Source: DATHWB01 sp040905965
Lineage (GTDB): Bacteria; Actinomycetota; Acidimicrobiia; Spongiisociales; ZC4RG35
Length of the DNA: 64,000 nt
NCBI GenBank assembly: GCA_040905965.1
Contig: JBBDQP010000110.1
Location: forward strand, 1 to 64,000
Direction: 5' to 3'
Part shown: one piece after another, positions 41,561-49,656 of the stretch
Numbering within the stretch: position 1 is the stretch's first letter
Layout: each line of letters starts with the position of its first letter
Position numbers and translations under genes: made by a program
Notes under the pieces: model-generated
Database searches by the model: none
What the model was told of the DNA's origin: nothing
What the model saw: the letters and a program-made list of their open reading frames with translations, nothing else

Positions 41561-42232
41561 ATGATGACGGAAACATTGCAGGCCGCGCTCGGCCACACCT
41601 TCTCCGATCCGACCGTGCTCGATGCGGCCCTCGTGCATCGTTCCTATACCGCAGAGCATCCCGAGATACCGGACAACGAGCGCCACGAGTTCCTGGGCGA
41701 TGCCGTTCTCCAGTTGGTGGTCACCGACTTCCTCTTCGAGTCCTACCCGGACATGCCGGAAGGCGAGATGGCCAAGGTGCGGGCGGCCTGTGTGAACCGT
41801 GTGGAGTTGGCGGAGATCGCCCGCAAGATCGGTTTGGGAGACCACATCGCGATGGGGATAGGTGAGTTGGCGTCGGGGGGCCGGACGAAGGACTCGATTC
41901 TCTCCGATGCCATGGAGGCGGTCCTGAGCGCGGTCTATCTCGACGCAGGTCTCGAAGCCAGTCGCCGCGTGATCCTCCAGCATTGGACCGAGCTGATCCG
42001 GTCCAAGGCGCAGATGCCGGGCGGGAGGGACTTCAAGACCCGGCTCCAGGAGCGTCTCGCCAGCCGGGGACTTCGGCCCGACTATTCCGTGGAAGACGCT
42101 GGCCCTGACCACGCCAAGGTGTTCAACGCCTCGGTGAGCGTTGAGGGCGTCGTGCTCGGTGCGGGTACCGGACGTTCGAAGAAGGAAGCCCAACAAGAGG
42201 CTGCCCGGAAGGCTCTCGGCGACGTCGATTGA
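41561..42232 (+). CDS. rnc: Ribonuclease III
   Basis: The protein (223 residues from ATG 41561) cleaves double-stranded RNA in rRNA and mRNA maturation. The signature NERHEFLGDAVL (39-50) holds Glu43 and Asp47, DAMEAVLSAVYLD is the second acidic motif, and a double-stranded RNA-binding domain fills the C-terminus (DFKTRLQERLASRG to RSKKEAQQEAARKAL). Two consecutive ATG codons make the start uncertain by one residue. It is one nucleotide from plsX and convergent with a membrane protein gene that starts its stop 3 nt away. Confidence 0.96.
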   Translation: MMTETLQAALGHTFSDPTVLDAALVHRSYTAEHPEIPDNERHEFLGDAVLQLVVTDFLFESYPDMPEGEMAKVRAACVNRVELAEIARKIGLGDHIAMGIGELASGGRTKDSILSDAMEAVLSAVYLDAGLEASRRVILQHWTELIRSKAQMPGGRDFKTRLQERLASRGLRPDYSVEDAGPDHAKVFNASVSVEGVVLGAGTGRSKKEAQQEAARKALGDVD

Positions 42233-42235
42233 AGA

Positions 42236-43183
42236 TCAGGCGTCCGGACGGGGATTCCGGGCTGGCGGGATGTCCAGGTTGCTCGATTGGCGGGCGAGCG
42301 TTTCGAGATCGAAGCCCTCGACACGGACCCTGAGATCGAAATACAGGGCGACTGCTACCGCTGCGAGGAACGGCACGATCACGATCGACGCCACCGAGCC
42401 AGCCAGCACCGACACGCCGAATACGTTTCCTCCCGCGCTTCCTGTATCGGCTGCATTCAAAGCCATGGGCACTATCGCGACGACTGCAAGAACAGTCGCT
42501 ATCAGTTGTCGCACGACGGTGGCGACTATCAACGCGAGGATCGCCGTACCGGCTACCGGCCAGAAGCGTTGAGTGACCAACCGGTGAGATCGCGACAGCG
42601 CCTGACCAGGTGACTCGCGCTCGAAAAGCAACACCGGTATTGAAACCTGCCAAGTCACCCAGAGCCAGGCTTGCACCAACAAACCGGCTAATACGCCGAT
42701 AGTGGAGCCGCCTATTCCCGCCAGTACACCGAAAATCGTCCCGAGAGAGATGATTGCGCCGTAGCGACCCACGAACATCAGGACTGCTGTCAGACAGATG
42801 CGCGGGCTTTCGTCTACGCCAAAACGGAGCGCAGCGGTCAGATCAGTGTTCTGCTGTGCGGCAACTGATCCGAATAGTTGCATTGATGCGCCGATCACGA
42901 AGAGGCTTGCGAGAAAATTGATCAGTTCGATTACCGCGAGCCCCGCAATCGTGTTCGCCAGATCGGGTGGTATGGCACCGTCCTGGGCTGCCGTAGCCAG
43001 TTGCCCAATCAAACCCGCTACGTCGACATCTGTGCCGGAGGTGACGAACACCTGGATGATCCCGATCGGGATGAACACGACTGCGGCGATGATCAGCAGC
43101 TTGCGAATGTGCGACGTGTACAGCTTGAAGGCCAGGTCGAGGATCTCCCCGACGGTGCGGGGGCGCAGTTCCATCGGTCGCAT
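42236..43183 (-). CDS. Hypothetical polytopic membrane protein, lower GC than its surroundings
   Basis: This 315-residue protein has about six to seven membrane helices and a short cytosolic N-terminus (ELRPRTVGEILDLAFKLYTSH). The layout and the LLFERESPGQALSRSHRL segment resemble proteins with a glycerophosphodiesterase-type membrane domain (PF10110-like), but no enzymatic part is present. It lies antisense between rnc and hrpA, positions that are adjacent to mutM in other Actinobacteria. By eye its GC content and third-position G/C are clearly below those of flanking genes, so it may be a later insertion. TAGGTT lies 8 nt before the ATG. Confidence 0.7.
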   Translation of the reverse strand: MRPMELRPRTVGEILDLAFKLYTSHIRKLLIIAAVVFIPIGIIQVFVTSGTDVDVAGLIGQLATAAQDGAIPPDLANTIAGLAVIELINFLASLFVIGASMQLFGSVAAQQNTDLTAALRFGVDESPRICLTAVLMFVGRYGAIISLGTIFGVLAGIGGSTIGVLAGLLVQAWLWVTWQVSIPVLLFERESPGQALSRSHRLVTQRFWPVAGTAILALIVATVVRQLIATVLAVVAIVPMALNAADTGSAGGNVFGVSVLAGSVASIVIVPFLAAVAVALYFDLRVRVEGFDLETLARQSSNLDIPPARNPRPDA

Positions 43184-43240
43184 CGCCGCAAAACCTAGCG
43201 GCAGACGTGGCCGTCACTGGCTCGGCGATACTTGAGACCC

Positions 43241-46200
43241 ATGGATGTAGCCGAATTCCGTCCCCGGGCGGAACTCTTGACGATTGCAGATCGGCGTCGG
43301 ATCGAAGCGCGGATCCGGGGTGCGGCGCGCATCGGCGTGCGATCGAAGCGATCCGCCGCGTTTGCAGCCATTGAGTCTGACCTGGTCGAGTCCGAGGCAC
43401 GGATGGCGGCTCGTCGAGCAGCGTTGCCGTCGAAGATCGCCTATCCCGAAGAGCTCCCGATCACCGATCGGCGTGACGAACTCCTCGAAACGATCCGGGA
43501 TAATCAGATCGTGATCGTGGCCGGTGAGACCGGGTCCGGGAAGAGCACCCAGCTTCCCAAGCTCTGTCTCGAACTCGGCAGGGGCGTCGCAGGGTTCATC
43601 GGCCAGACCCAGCCACGGCGGATCGCTGCCCGGACCATCGCCGAGCGGGTCGCGTCCGAGCTTGGTGATGGTGCCCCGGTCGGATACGCAATGCGGTTCG
43701 ACGACACCGTGGCCGCCGACACGCTCGTCAAGGTGATGACGGACGGGCTGCTGCTCGCCGAAATTCAGGGTGACCGGCGTCTGTTGGCCTACGACACGAT
43801 CGTCATCGATGAGGCGCACGAGCGGAGTCTCAATATCGACTTCCTCCTCGGTTATCTGAAGCGGCTGTGTGTCGAGCGGCCCGATCTCAAGGTCATCGTG
43901 ACGTCGGCCACCATCGACACGGCGCGATTCTCGGCCCACTTCGACGATGCTCCCGTCGTGCAGGTTTCGGGCCGGACGTATCCGGTCGAGATTCGCTACG
44001 TAGAACCCGTCGACTCGGACCGCAATCCTCTCGAACAGCCCGATGCGATCTGTGACGCCGTCCGCCAGCTCACCAAGGTCGGTCACGGCGACATCCTCGT
44101 GTTCTGTTCGGGTGAGCGCGAGATCCGTGACGCGGCCGAGGCATTGGGGGAGATGCGGCTGCCGAACACCGAGATCCTCCCGCTGTATGCCCGGTTGTCG
44201 TCGGCCGAGCAGCACCGGGTGTTCGCACCGCATCAGGGTCGCAGGATCGTGTTGGCCACGAACGTCGCCGAGACCTCGTTGACGGTTCCGGGAATCCGCT
44301 ACGTGGTGGATCCTGGCACGGCGAGGATCTCCCGGTACAGCCGCCGCACCAAGATTCAGCGACTCCCGATCGAACCGATCAGCCGGGCGTCGGCCGACCA
44401 GCGGGCCGGACGGTGTGGGCGGCTGGGTCCAGGGGTCTGTATCAGGCTGTACTCGGAGGACGACTTCCTCTCCCGCCCAGACTTCACCGAACCGGAGATC
44501 CTGCGAACCAACCTGGCGTCGGTCATGCTGCAGATGGCCGCGGCCGGTCTGGGCGACATCGAGTCGTTTCCGTTCCTCGAACCGCCGGATTCCCGCGCGA
44601 TCCGTGACGGAAGGCTCCTCCTCGAGGAGTTGGGCGCGGTCGAAGCTGAGTCGGCGCCGCTCCGGATCACCTCGACTGGCCGCACCCTCGCCCGCCTCCC
44701 CGTCGATCCGCGCATCGGCCGAATGCTGCAGACAGCTGCACAGACGGGCTGTCTGTCCGAGGTGCTCGTCATTGCGGCGGCGCTCTCCATCGTCGATCCG
44801 CGCGAGCGTCCGACCGGCGAGGAGGCGAAGGCCGACACGCTCCACTCCCGGTTCAGTACCCCAGGCTCCGACCTCTTGGCGTGGCTCCAACTCTGGAAGT
44901 TCGTCGGCTCGAAGCGCCGGTCCCTCACCTCGAATCAGTTCCGCAGGCTGTGCCGCGACGAGTTCCTGAACCACCGCAGGGTGCGGGAGTGGCAGGACGT
45001 TCACAGCCAGCTGCGGCGGGTCTGTGCCGAAGTCGGGTTGCGGTCTGCGGGGCGGGACTCGGATGCCGACATGATCCATCGGGCGGTGCTCTCCGGTCTC
45101 CTCTCCCAGGTGGGTCGCAAAGATCCGGACGGCTACGAATACCGAGGCGCACGCGGCGCACGGTTCGCGATCGCACCCGGCTCGGTCCTGTTCAAACAGG
45201 CTCCCGAGTGGGTGATGGCGTCCGACGTCGTCGAGACGACCCGGGTGTGGGCCCGCGGCGTCGCCAAGATCGAACCGGAGTGGATCGAGGCGATGGCCGG
45301 ACATCTCGTCACCCGGTCGTATTCCGAGCCGTGGTGGGAGCTGGAGCGCGGTGCGGCGATGGCCCACGAAACGGTGAGCCTCTACGGAATACCGCTGGTC
45401 TCGGATCGACCGGTGCAGTTCGGCGGCATCGATCCGACGGCAGCCAGGGCGTTGTTCATCCGGCACGCCTTGATCCACGGCGAGTGGGAGAGTCCCCATC
45501 CGTTCGTCCGCCGGAATTCAGAAATCTTCGAAGAGGTCGAAGAGCTGGAGGCGCGGTTCCGGGCTGATCTGAGGGCCGAGGACGACCAGATCTTCGGCCT
45601 CTTCGACCCGCTGATCCCCGCCGAAGTGACCTCGGCCCGGCATTTCGACGCCTGGTGGCGGAAGGTTGTCGGTCACGATCCGCATCGACTCGACCTGTCG
45701 ATCGACGATGTGGTGACTCCTCAGACGGGTGGCCTCGACACGTCCGAGTTCCCTGATGCTTGGCATCACGGCGATCTGGTCGCCCCCATCCATTACACCT
45801 ACCAACCGGGCAGCGAGATCGACGGGGTGATCATCGACGTTCCGGCGACCGGACTCGACCGCCTGGATCCGTCGGTGTTCGAATGGCACGTCCCGGGTCA
45901 TCGCGAGGAGCTGGTCGTCTCGCTCATCCGCTCACTGCCGAAGTCCCTTCGCAAAAACTTCCTGCCTGTTGCCGAAACCGCCGCATCCGTCCTGGCGTCA
46001 CCTCCGACCGGCGGTCTTCTCGACCACGTCCGTCGGGAACTCTCCCGGATGAGCGGCCTGTCCATCGTCGCCGACGACTTCGACCTCGACCGACTTCCGT
46101 CACATCTGAAACCGACCTTTCGCATCGTCGACGACGGTGGAAGTGTGCTGGCGGTCGGCGACGACCTGGCCGAGATTCGGGCGAAGCTGCAATCCGACCT

Positions 46201-47095
46201 TCGAGAGGTCGTCTCCCGACACTCGCACCCGATCGAGCGGTCGGGGTTGCAGCGGTGGGACTTCGGTGACCTGCCGCGCACGATCCGCCTTCCCGGACCA
46301 CTCAATGCCGTGACCGCCTTCCCCGCTCTGGCCGACGACGGGGATTCGGTGTCGATCCGGGTACTGGCGACGAGGGACGAACAGACCGAGGCGATGTGGT
46401 TCGGGACTCGCCGTCTGCTGGCCCTGGGGGCGAAGCGAGCATCCGCGTTGCTCGATCCGCTCCTGACCCCCCAGGCGAAGTCGGACTTGGGACTCGGGCC
46501 GTACGGCGCGACGTCGGACTGGGTGGTCGACTGCGTCGAATGCGCCGCCGATGCCGTGTTGGCGGACCTGGGCGGTCCGGTCTGGACTCAGGCGGAATTC
46601 GAGCGGCTGACGGAGCGTGCGAGCGGTGCGCTCGGCGATCGAATCGTCGAAGTCGGCGGGCAGTCACTCGACCTGTTCGCCGCGTTGCGTGACCTCCAGA
46701 TCGCCGTCAACGCCGCCGTCGGGCCGAGATTCGAGACGGCCATCTCGGATATCCGGAGTCAGGTGTCTCGACTCGTGTACCCAGGATTCCTGGCGGCGAT
46801 CGGACCGAGGCGGGTGACAGACGTCGAGCGGTACTTGCGGGCCATGGCGTTGAGACTCGAACGGCTGCCGGAGCGACCCGCTCGCGACGCCGAATACATG
46901 GAGGTGGTGCACCGGCTCGAATCCGAGCATCTCCGGCTGATGGAGTCGGTTCGGGTCACTCCCGACCTGATCGAAGTCGGGTGGATGCTGCAGGAACTTC
47001 GGGTGTCGTACTTCGCACAACAATTGGGGACGAAAGGCACGGTGAGCGCCAAACGGATCGCCGCTGCCTTGCGCCACGCCGAGCTGGCGGTGTAA
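43241..47095 (+). CDS. hrpA: ATP-dependent RNA helicase HrpA
   Basis: This 1284-residue DEAH-box helicase has motif I GETGSGKST near residues 95-103, the DEAH box near 190, TSATID and QRAGRCGR. HA2 and OB domains follow, then the long C-terminal extension of HrpA, giving a full family length. HrpA processes mRNA and helps rescue stalled ribosomes. The ATG at 43241 is preceded by TACTTG 6 nt upstream; an in-frame TTG at 43232 is less likely. It lies before mutM, separated by 46 nt. Confidence 0.93.
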   Translation: MDVAEFRPRAELLTIADRRRIEARIRGAARIGVRSKRSAAFAAIESDLVESEARMAARRAALPSKIAYPEELPITDRRDELLETIRDNQIVIVAGETGSGKSTQLPKLCLELGRGVAGFIGQTQPRRIAARTIAERVASELGDGAPVGYAMRFDDTVAADTLVKVMTDGLLLAEIQGDRRLLAYDTIVIDEAHERSLNIDFLLGYLKRLCVERPDLKVIVTSATIDTARFSAHFDDAPVVQVSGRTYPVEIRYVEPVDSDRNPLEQPDAICDAVRQLTKVGHGDILVFCSGEREIRDAAEALGEMRLPNTEILPLYARLSSAEQHRVFAPHQGRRIVLATNVAETSLTVPGIRYVVDPGTARISRYSRRTKIQRLPIEPISRASADQRAGRCGRLGPGVCIRLYSEDDFLSRPDFTEPEILRTNLASVMLQMAAAGLGDIESFPFLEPPDSRAIRDGRLLLEELGAVEAESAPLRITSTGRTLARLPVDPRIGRMLQTAAQTGCLSEVLVIAAALSIVDPRERPTGEEAKADTLHSRFSTPGSDLLAWLQLWKFVGSKRRSLTSNQFRRLCRDEFLNHRRVREWQDVHSQLRRVCAEVGLRSAGRDSDADMIHRAVLSGLLSQVGRKDPDGYEYRGARGARFAIAPGSVLFKQAPEWVMASDVVETTRVWARGVAKIEPEWIEAMAGHLVTRSYSEPWWELERGAAMAHETVSLYGIPLVSDRPVQFGGIDPTAARALFIRHALIHGEWESPHPFVRRNSEIFEEVEELEARFRADLRAEDDQIFGLFDPLIPAEVTSARHFDAWWRKVVGHDPHRLDLSIDDVVTPQTGGLDTSEFPDAWHHGDLVAPIHYTYQPGSEIDGVIIDVPATGLDRLDPSVFEWHVPGHREELVVSLIRSLPKSLRKNFLPVAETAASVLASPPTGGLLDHVRRELSRMSGLSIVADDFDLDRLPSHLKPTFRIVDDGGSVLAVGDDLAEIRAKLQSDLREVVSRHSHPIERSGLQRWDFGDLPRTIRLPGPLNAVTAFPALADDGDSVSIRVLATRDEQTEAMWFGTRRLLALGAKRASALLDPLLTPQAKSDLGLGPYGATSDWVVDCVECAADAVLADLGGPVWTQAEFERLTERASGALGDRIVEVGGQSLDLFAALRDLQIAVNAAVGPRFETAISDIRSQVSRLVYPGFLAAIGPRRVTDVERYLRAMALRLERLPERPARDAEYMEVVHRLESEHLRLMESVRVTPDLIEVGWMLQELRVSYFAQQLGTKGTVSAKRIAAALRHAELAV

Positions 47096-47141
47096 GCGAC
47101 CCAGATCGACGTTGTCTGCCGGTCGTGTCATCCTTCCGGTC

Positions 47142-47972
47142 GTGCCGGAACTCCCCGAGGTCGAGACCACTCGTCGTGCGATTGCCCCCGCGCTCGAAGG
47201 GCGTCGTCTCCATCGGGTGGAGGTGCGACGCGACCGCATGGCACGCCGTAATCACCGGCCGGAGGATGTGTCGGAACGGCTCACCAGCCGTCGGGTCGGG
47301 CACGTCAGTCGGATCGGGAAGTTCATCATCGCCGAGGTGGAGGGCGACCTCCGTTGGATCATGCATCTGGGCATGTCAGGTCGAATGCAACTGGCGCGCA
47401 CAGACACACCAACCGATCCGCACACGAACTTCGTGGCGGTCACGGATGCCGACGTCGAACTGCGTTTCGTGGACCCGAGAACCTTCGGGTTCGTCGCCGT
47501 GTACACGCCCGACGAATGGGACTCCTCCCCGATGGTGTCGCTCGGGCGGGACGCGTACGAGGATCTGCCGACCGGGCCGGAACTGGCGGATCGACTGGCA
47601 GGTCGCAACGCCGCCATCAAGGCATTGCTCCTCGATCAACGGATCCTCGCCGGCATCGGCAATATCTATGCCGACGAGATTCTGCACCGGGCCGGGATCG
47701 ACCCTCGGCGGTCCGCCGGGTCGCTCGAGAGGTCAGAGGTCTTCGCACTGCGCAGGGCCGTCCGTCCGATTCTGGAAGACGGCTTGGCGCACGGCGGCAC
47801 CAGTCTCGACGACCTCGCCTACCTCCTCCCTGACGGGCGTGCGGGGACGTACACCGAGCGCCTGGCCGTCTATGGACGAACGGGAGAGGCGTGCAGGAGG
47901 TGCGGTGCCCAAATCGAACGAGCCGTGATCGCCCAGCGCTCGACACACTTCTGCCTGTCGTGTCAGCGATGA
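47142..47972 (+). CDS. mutM: Formamidopyrimidine-DNA glycosylase
   Basis: MutM (276 residues) excises 8-oxoguanine and formamidopyrimidines and cleaves the DNA backbone. The start is set by chemistry: after removal of the initiator the N-terminal proline of PELPEVETTRR must be exposed, which makes the GTG at 47142 the start although the frame is open upstream. Glu3 is present, and a C-terminal zinc finger CRRC...CLSC is complete. The stop overlaps acyP as ATGA. Confidence 0.96.
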   Translation: MPELPEVETTRRAIAPALEGRRLHRVEVRRDRMARRNHRPEDVSERLTSRRVGHVSRIGKFIIAEVEGDLRWIMHLGMSGRMQLARTDTPTDPHTNFVAVTDADVELRFVDPRTFGFVAVYTPDEWDSSPMVSLGRDAYEDLPTGPELADRLAGRNAAIKALLLDQRILAGIGNIYADEILHRAGIDPRRSAGSLERSEVFALRRAVRPILEDGLAHGGTSLDDLAYLLPDGRAGTYTERLAVYGRTGEACRRCGAQIERAVIAQRSTHFCLSCQR

Positions 47973-48241
47973 AGGCCGTCCACGCATTCGTGTCTGGTCG
48001 GGTCCAGGGCGTCTACTACCGCCAGATGACCCGTCAGGAGGCGCGACGGGTGGGACTGTGGGGGTGGGTGCGGAATCTGCCAGACGGCCGAGTCGAAGTA
48101 TGGGCGCAGGGCGAAGAAGAGGCTGTGGAGCGCTTCATCGACTGGCTGTGGGAAGGACCGCCCCGTTCGACTGTCACCGGCGTCGAGTCCGCCGCCGTCC
48201 CCCTCGACCCCTCCGTCCAAGACTTTCTCGTCGTCAACTAG
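47969..48241 (+). CDS. acyP: Acylphosphatase
   Basis: This 90-residue protein hydrolyses carboxyl-phosphate bonds such as acetyl-phosphate. The conserved residues are Arg18 in GVYYRQM and Asn36 in VRNLPDG, and the fold pattern GRVQGV is typical. It overlaps mutM by 4 nt (ATGA) as in other Actinobacteria, where the pair lies just before smc. Confidence 0.95.
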   Translation: MKAVHAFVSGRVQGVYYRQMTRQEARRVGLWGWVRNLPDGRVEVWAQGEEEAVERFIDWLWEGPPRSTVTGVESAAVPLDPSVQDFLVVN

Positions 48242-48256
48242 CTTTTTAGCGGGGCA

Positions 48257-48276
48257 GCGGTTCATTAATGAACCGC
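48257..48276. promoter_or_regulatory. Perfect 20-bp palindrome before the MFS transporter
   Basis: GCGGTTCATTAATGAACCGC is its own reverse complement over 20 bp. It lies about 45 bp upstream of the expected transcription start of the MFS gene, next to its -35 region, and would suit a dimeric regulator. No regulator gene is adjacent. Confidence 0.6.
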
Positions 48277-48307
48277 GACGAAGAGCAAAAGCGATGAGCG
48301 CCTCGGA

Positions 48308-48313
48308 TATGGT
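48308..48313 (+). promoter_or_regulatory. Leaderless-type -10 element of the MFS gene
   Basis: TATGGT followed by 7 nt and the ATG at 48321. Confidence 0.4.
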
Positions 48314-48320
48314 GTCGGCG

Positions 48321-49526
48321 ATGTCCGCCCAGAGTCGTCTTCGCTGGGTGCTCTTCGCAGCGGTCGGCGCCATGAGCACCGGGTACCTCGCCGCTGTCAC
48401 AGTGTCGACCTTGGCCGCCCGCCAGATCACGGGTTCCTCGCTTCTCGCCGGCGTCCCTGCCGCGGTCGGCACCATCTCGACTGCCGTGGGTACGGCAATG
48501 CTCGGACGCCTCGTCGTGCACGCCGGACGACGCCGGTCACTCCTCGTCGGCATGGCAATCGCAACTGCCGGCGGAGTCTTGGCGTTCCTGGGCGTGCTGT
48601 CGGGGATCTTCGTGCTGCTCGTTGCAGGAATGGGCGTCATCGGCTTCGGAAACGCCGCCGCCCACCTCGCCCGCTACACCGCGGCGGAATTAGTGGAACC
48701 GCATCGACGGGGGAGCGCGGTCAGCATGATCGTGTGGGCCAGCACCATCGGGGCGGTCGTCGGTCCCCGGCTTCTCGACCCGGGAGGCCGAGTCGCCATC
48801 GAGTTGGGCGCAGTCGAATACGCAGGCGGGTATCTGGCCACTGCGGTGTTCATGGGGATCGCCACCGTGGGGTGCCTGGTGGCGCTCAGACCGGACCCTT
48901 CGACCCTTGCCATCGTCGACGAGGCGGTCGTCGCAGCCATCCCCGAGACGCGCACGCCGTTCGCCCGACCCGGTGTCCAGATGGCGGTCGCCGCCATGGT
49001 CATCGGCCACTTCGTGATGGTGCTGATCATGACGGCTACCCCGATCCACGTGGAGAATGGCGGATTCGGCTTGGGGACGGTGGGCAACATCATCAGCGCC
49101 CACACGCTGGGAATGTTCGCCTTCGCCCCGCTCGTCGGTCGCGTGACCGACCGTGTCGGAGCGATTCCGATGATGTGGGCGGGTGCAATGGTTCTCGTCG
49201 CGGCGGGGGTGATCGCAGCCCTCGCACCTCATGACGCCACGATTCTCCTCGGCTGGGGTCTGTTCCTGCTCGGCATCGGATGGAACCTGGGGTTTGTCGC
49301 CGGGAGCACGCTCCTGACCGTGGCGGTGGAGCCGGAGTTGCGTCCGGTCGTCCAGGGCAAGGTGGACTCGATGGTGTGGGGCGTCGGCGCGATCGCGACG
49401 ATCAGTTCCGGAGTCCTGCTCGATGGTCCTGGGTACGCCTCGACGGCGTGGATCGGCATCGCCCTGGTGGGTGGACTCGTGTGGGTGCTCGTCACCCGCC
49501 GGCCGCGGGTCGTGGTTCCCGTTTGA
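48321..49526 (+). CDS. Major facilitator superfamily transporter
   Basis: This 401-residue protein (from ATG 48321; 410 from 48294) has twelve predicted membrane helices, the MFS signature-like segment LGRLVVHAGRRRSLLVG after helix 2 and a related GRVTDRVGAIP in the second half. It is a proton- or gradient-driven permease of unknown substrate. The start at 48321 is preferred because TATGGT is 7 nt upstream; the other ATG codons at 48294 and 48309 would place the start before that signal. It interrupts the acyP-smc order and has a palindromic operator, so it is probably induced by a ligand. Confidence 0.85.
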   Translation: MSAQSRLRWVLFAAVGAMSTGYLAAVTVSTLAARQITGSSLLAGVPAAVGTISTAVGTAMLGRLVVHAGRRRSLLVGMAIATAGGVLAFLGVLSGIFVLLVAGMGVIGFGNAAAHLARYTAAELVEPHRRGSAVSMIVWASTIGAVVGPRLLDPGGRVAIELGAVEYAGGYLATAVFMGIATVGCLVALRPDPSTLAIVDEAVVAAIPETRTPFARPGVQMAVAAMVIGHFVMVLIMTATPIHVENGGFGLGTVGNIISAHTLGMFAFAPLVGRVTDRVGAIPMMWAGAMVLVAAGVIAALAPHDATILLGWGLFLLGIGWNLGFVAGSTLLTVAVEPELRPVVQGKVDSMVWGVGAIATISSGVLLDGPGYASTAWIGIALVGGLVWVLVTRRPRVVVPV

Positions 49527-49656
49527 CGGTCCTGCCGTAGTGTCGGAAGGCTCGCTTCCTGCGGGTCACGTCCACTAACCTCAATTGAATCACACTGATG
49601 TAAGTTCACCCGATCCGGACACTCGTCGTGACGGGACCGGTCCCCAGAGGGATGGC

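Noticed and set aside
43214..45499. 761-residue minus-strand frame opposite hrpA
   Set aside because: Shadow of the helicase gene; no motifs, and all conserved helicase sequence is on the plus strand.
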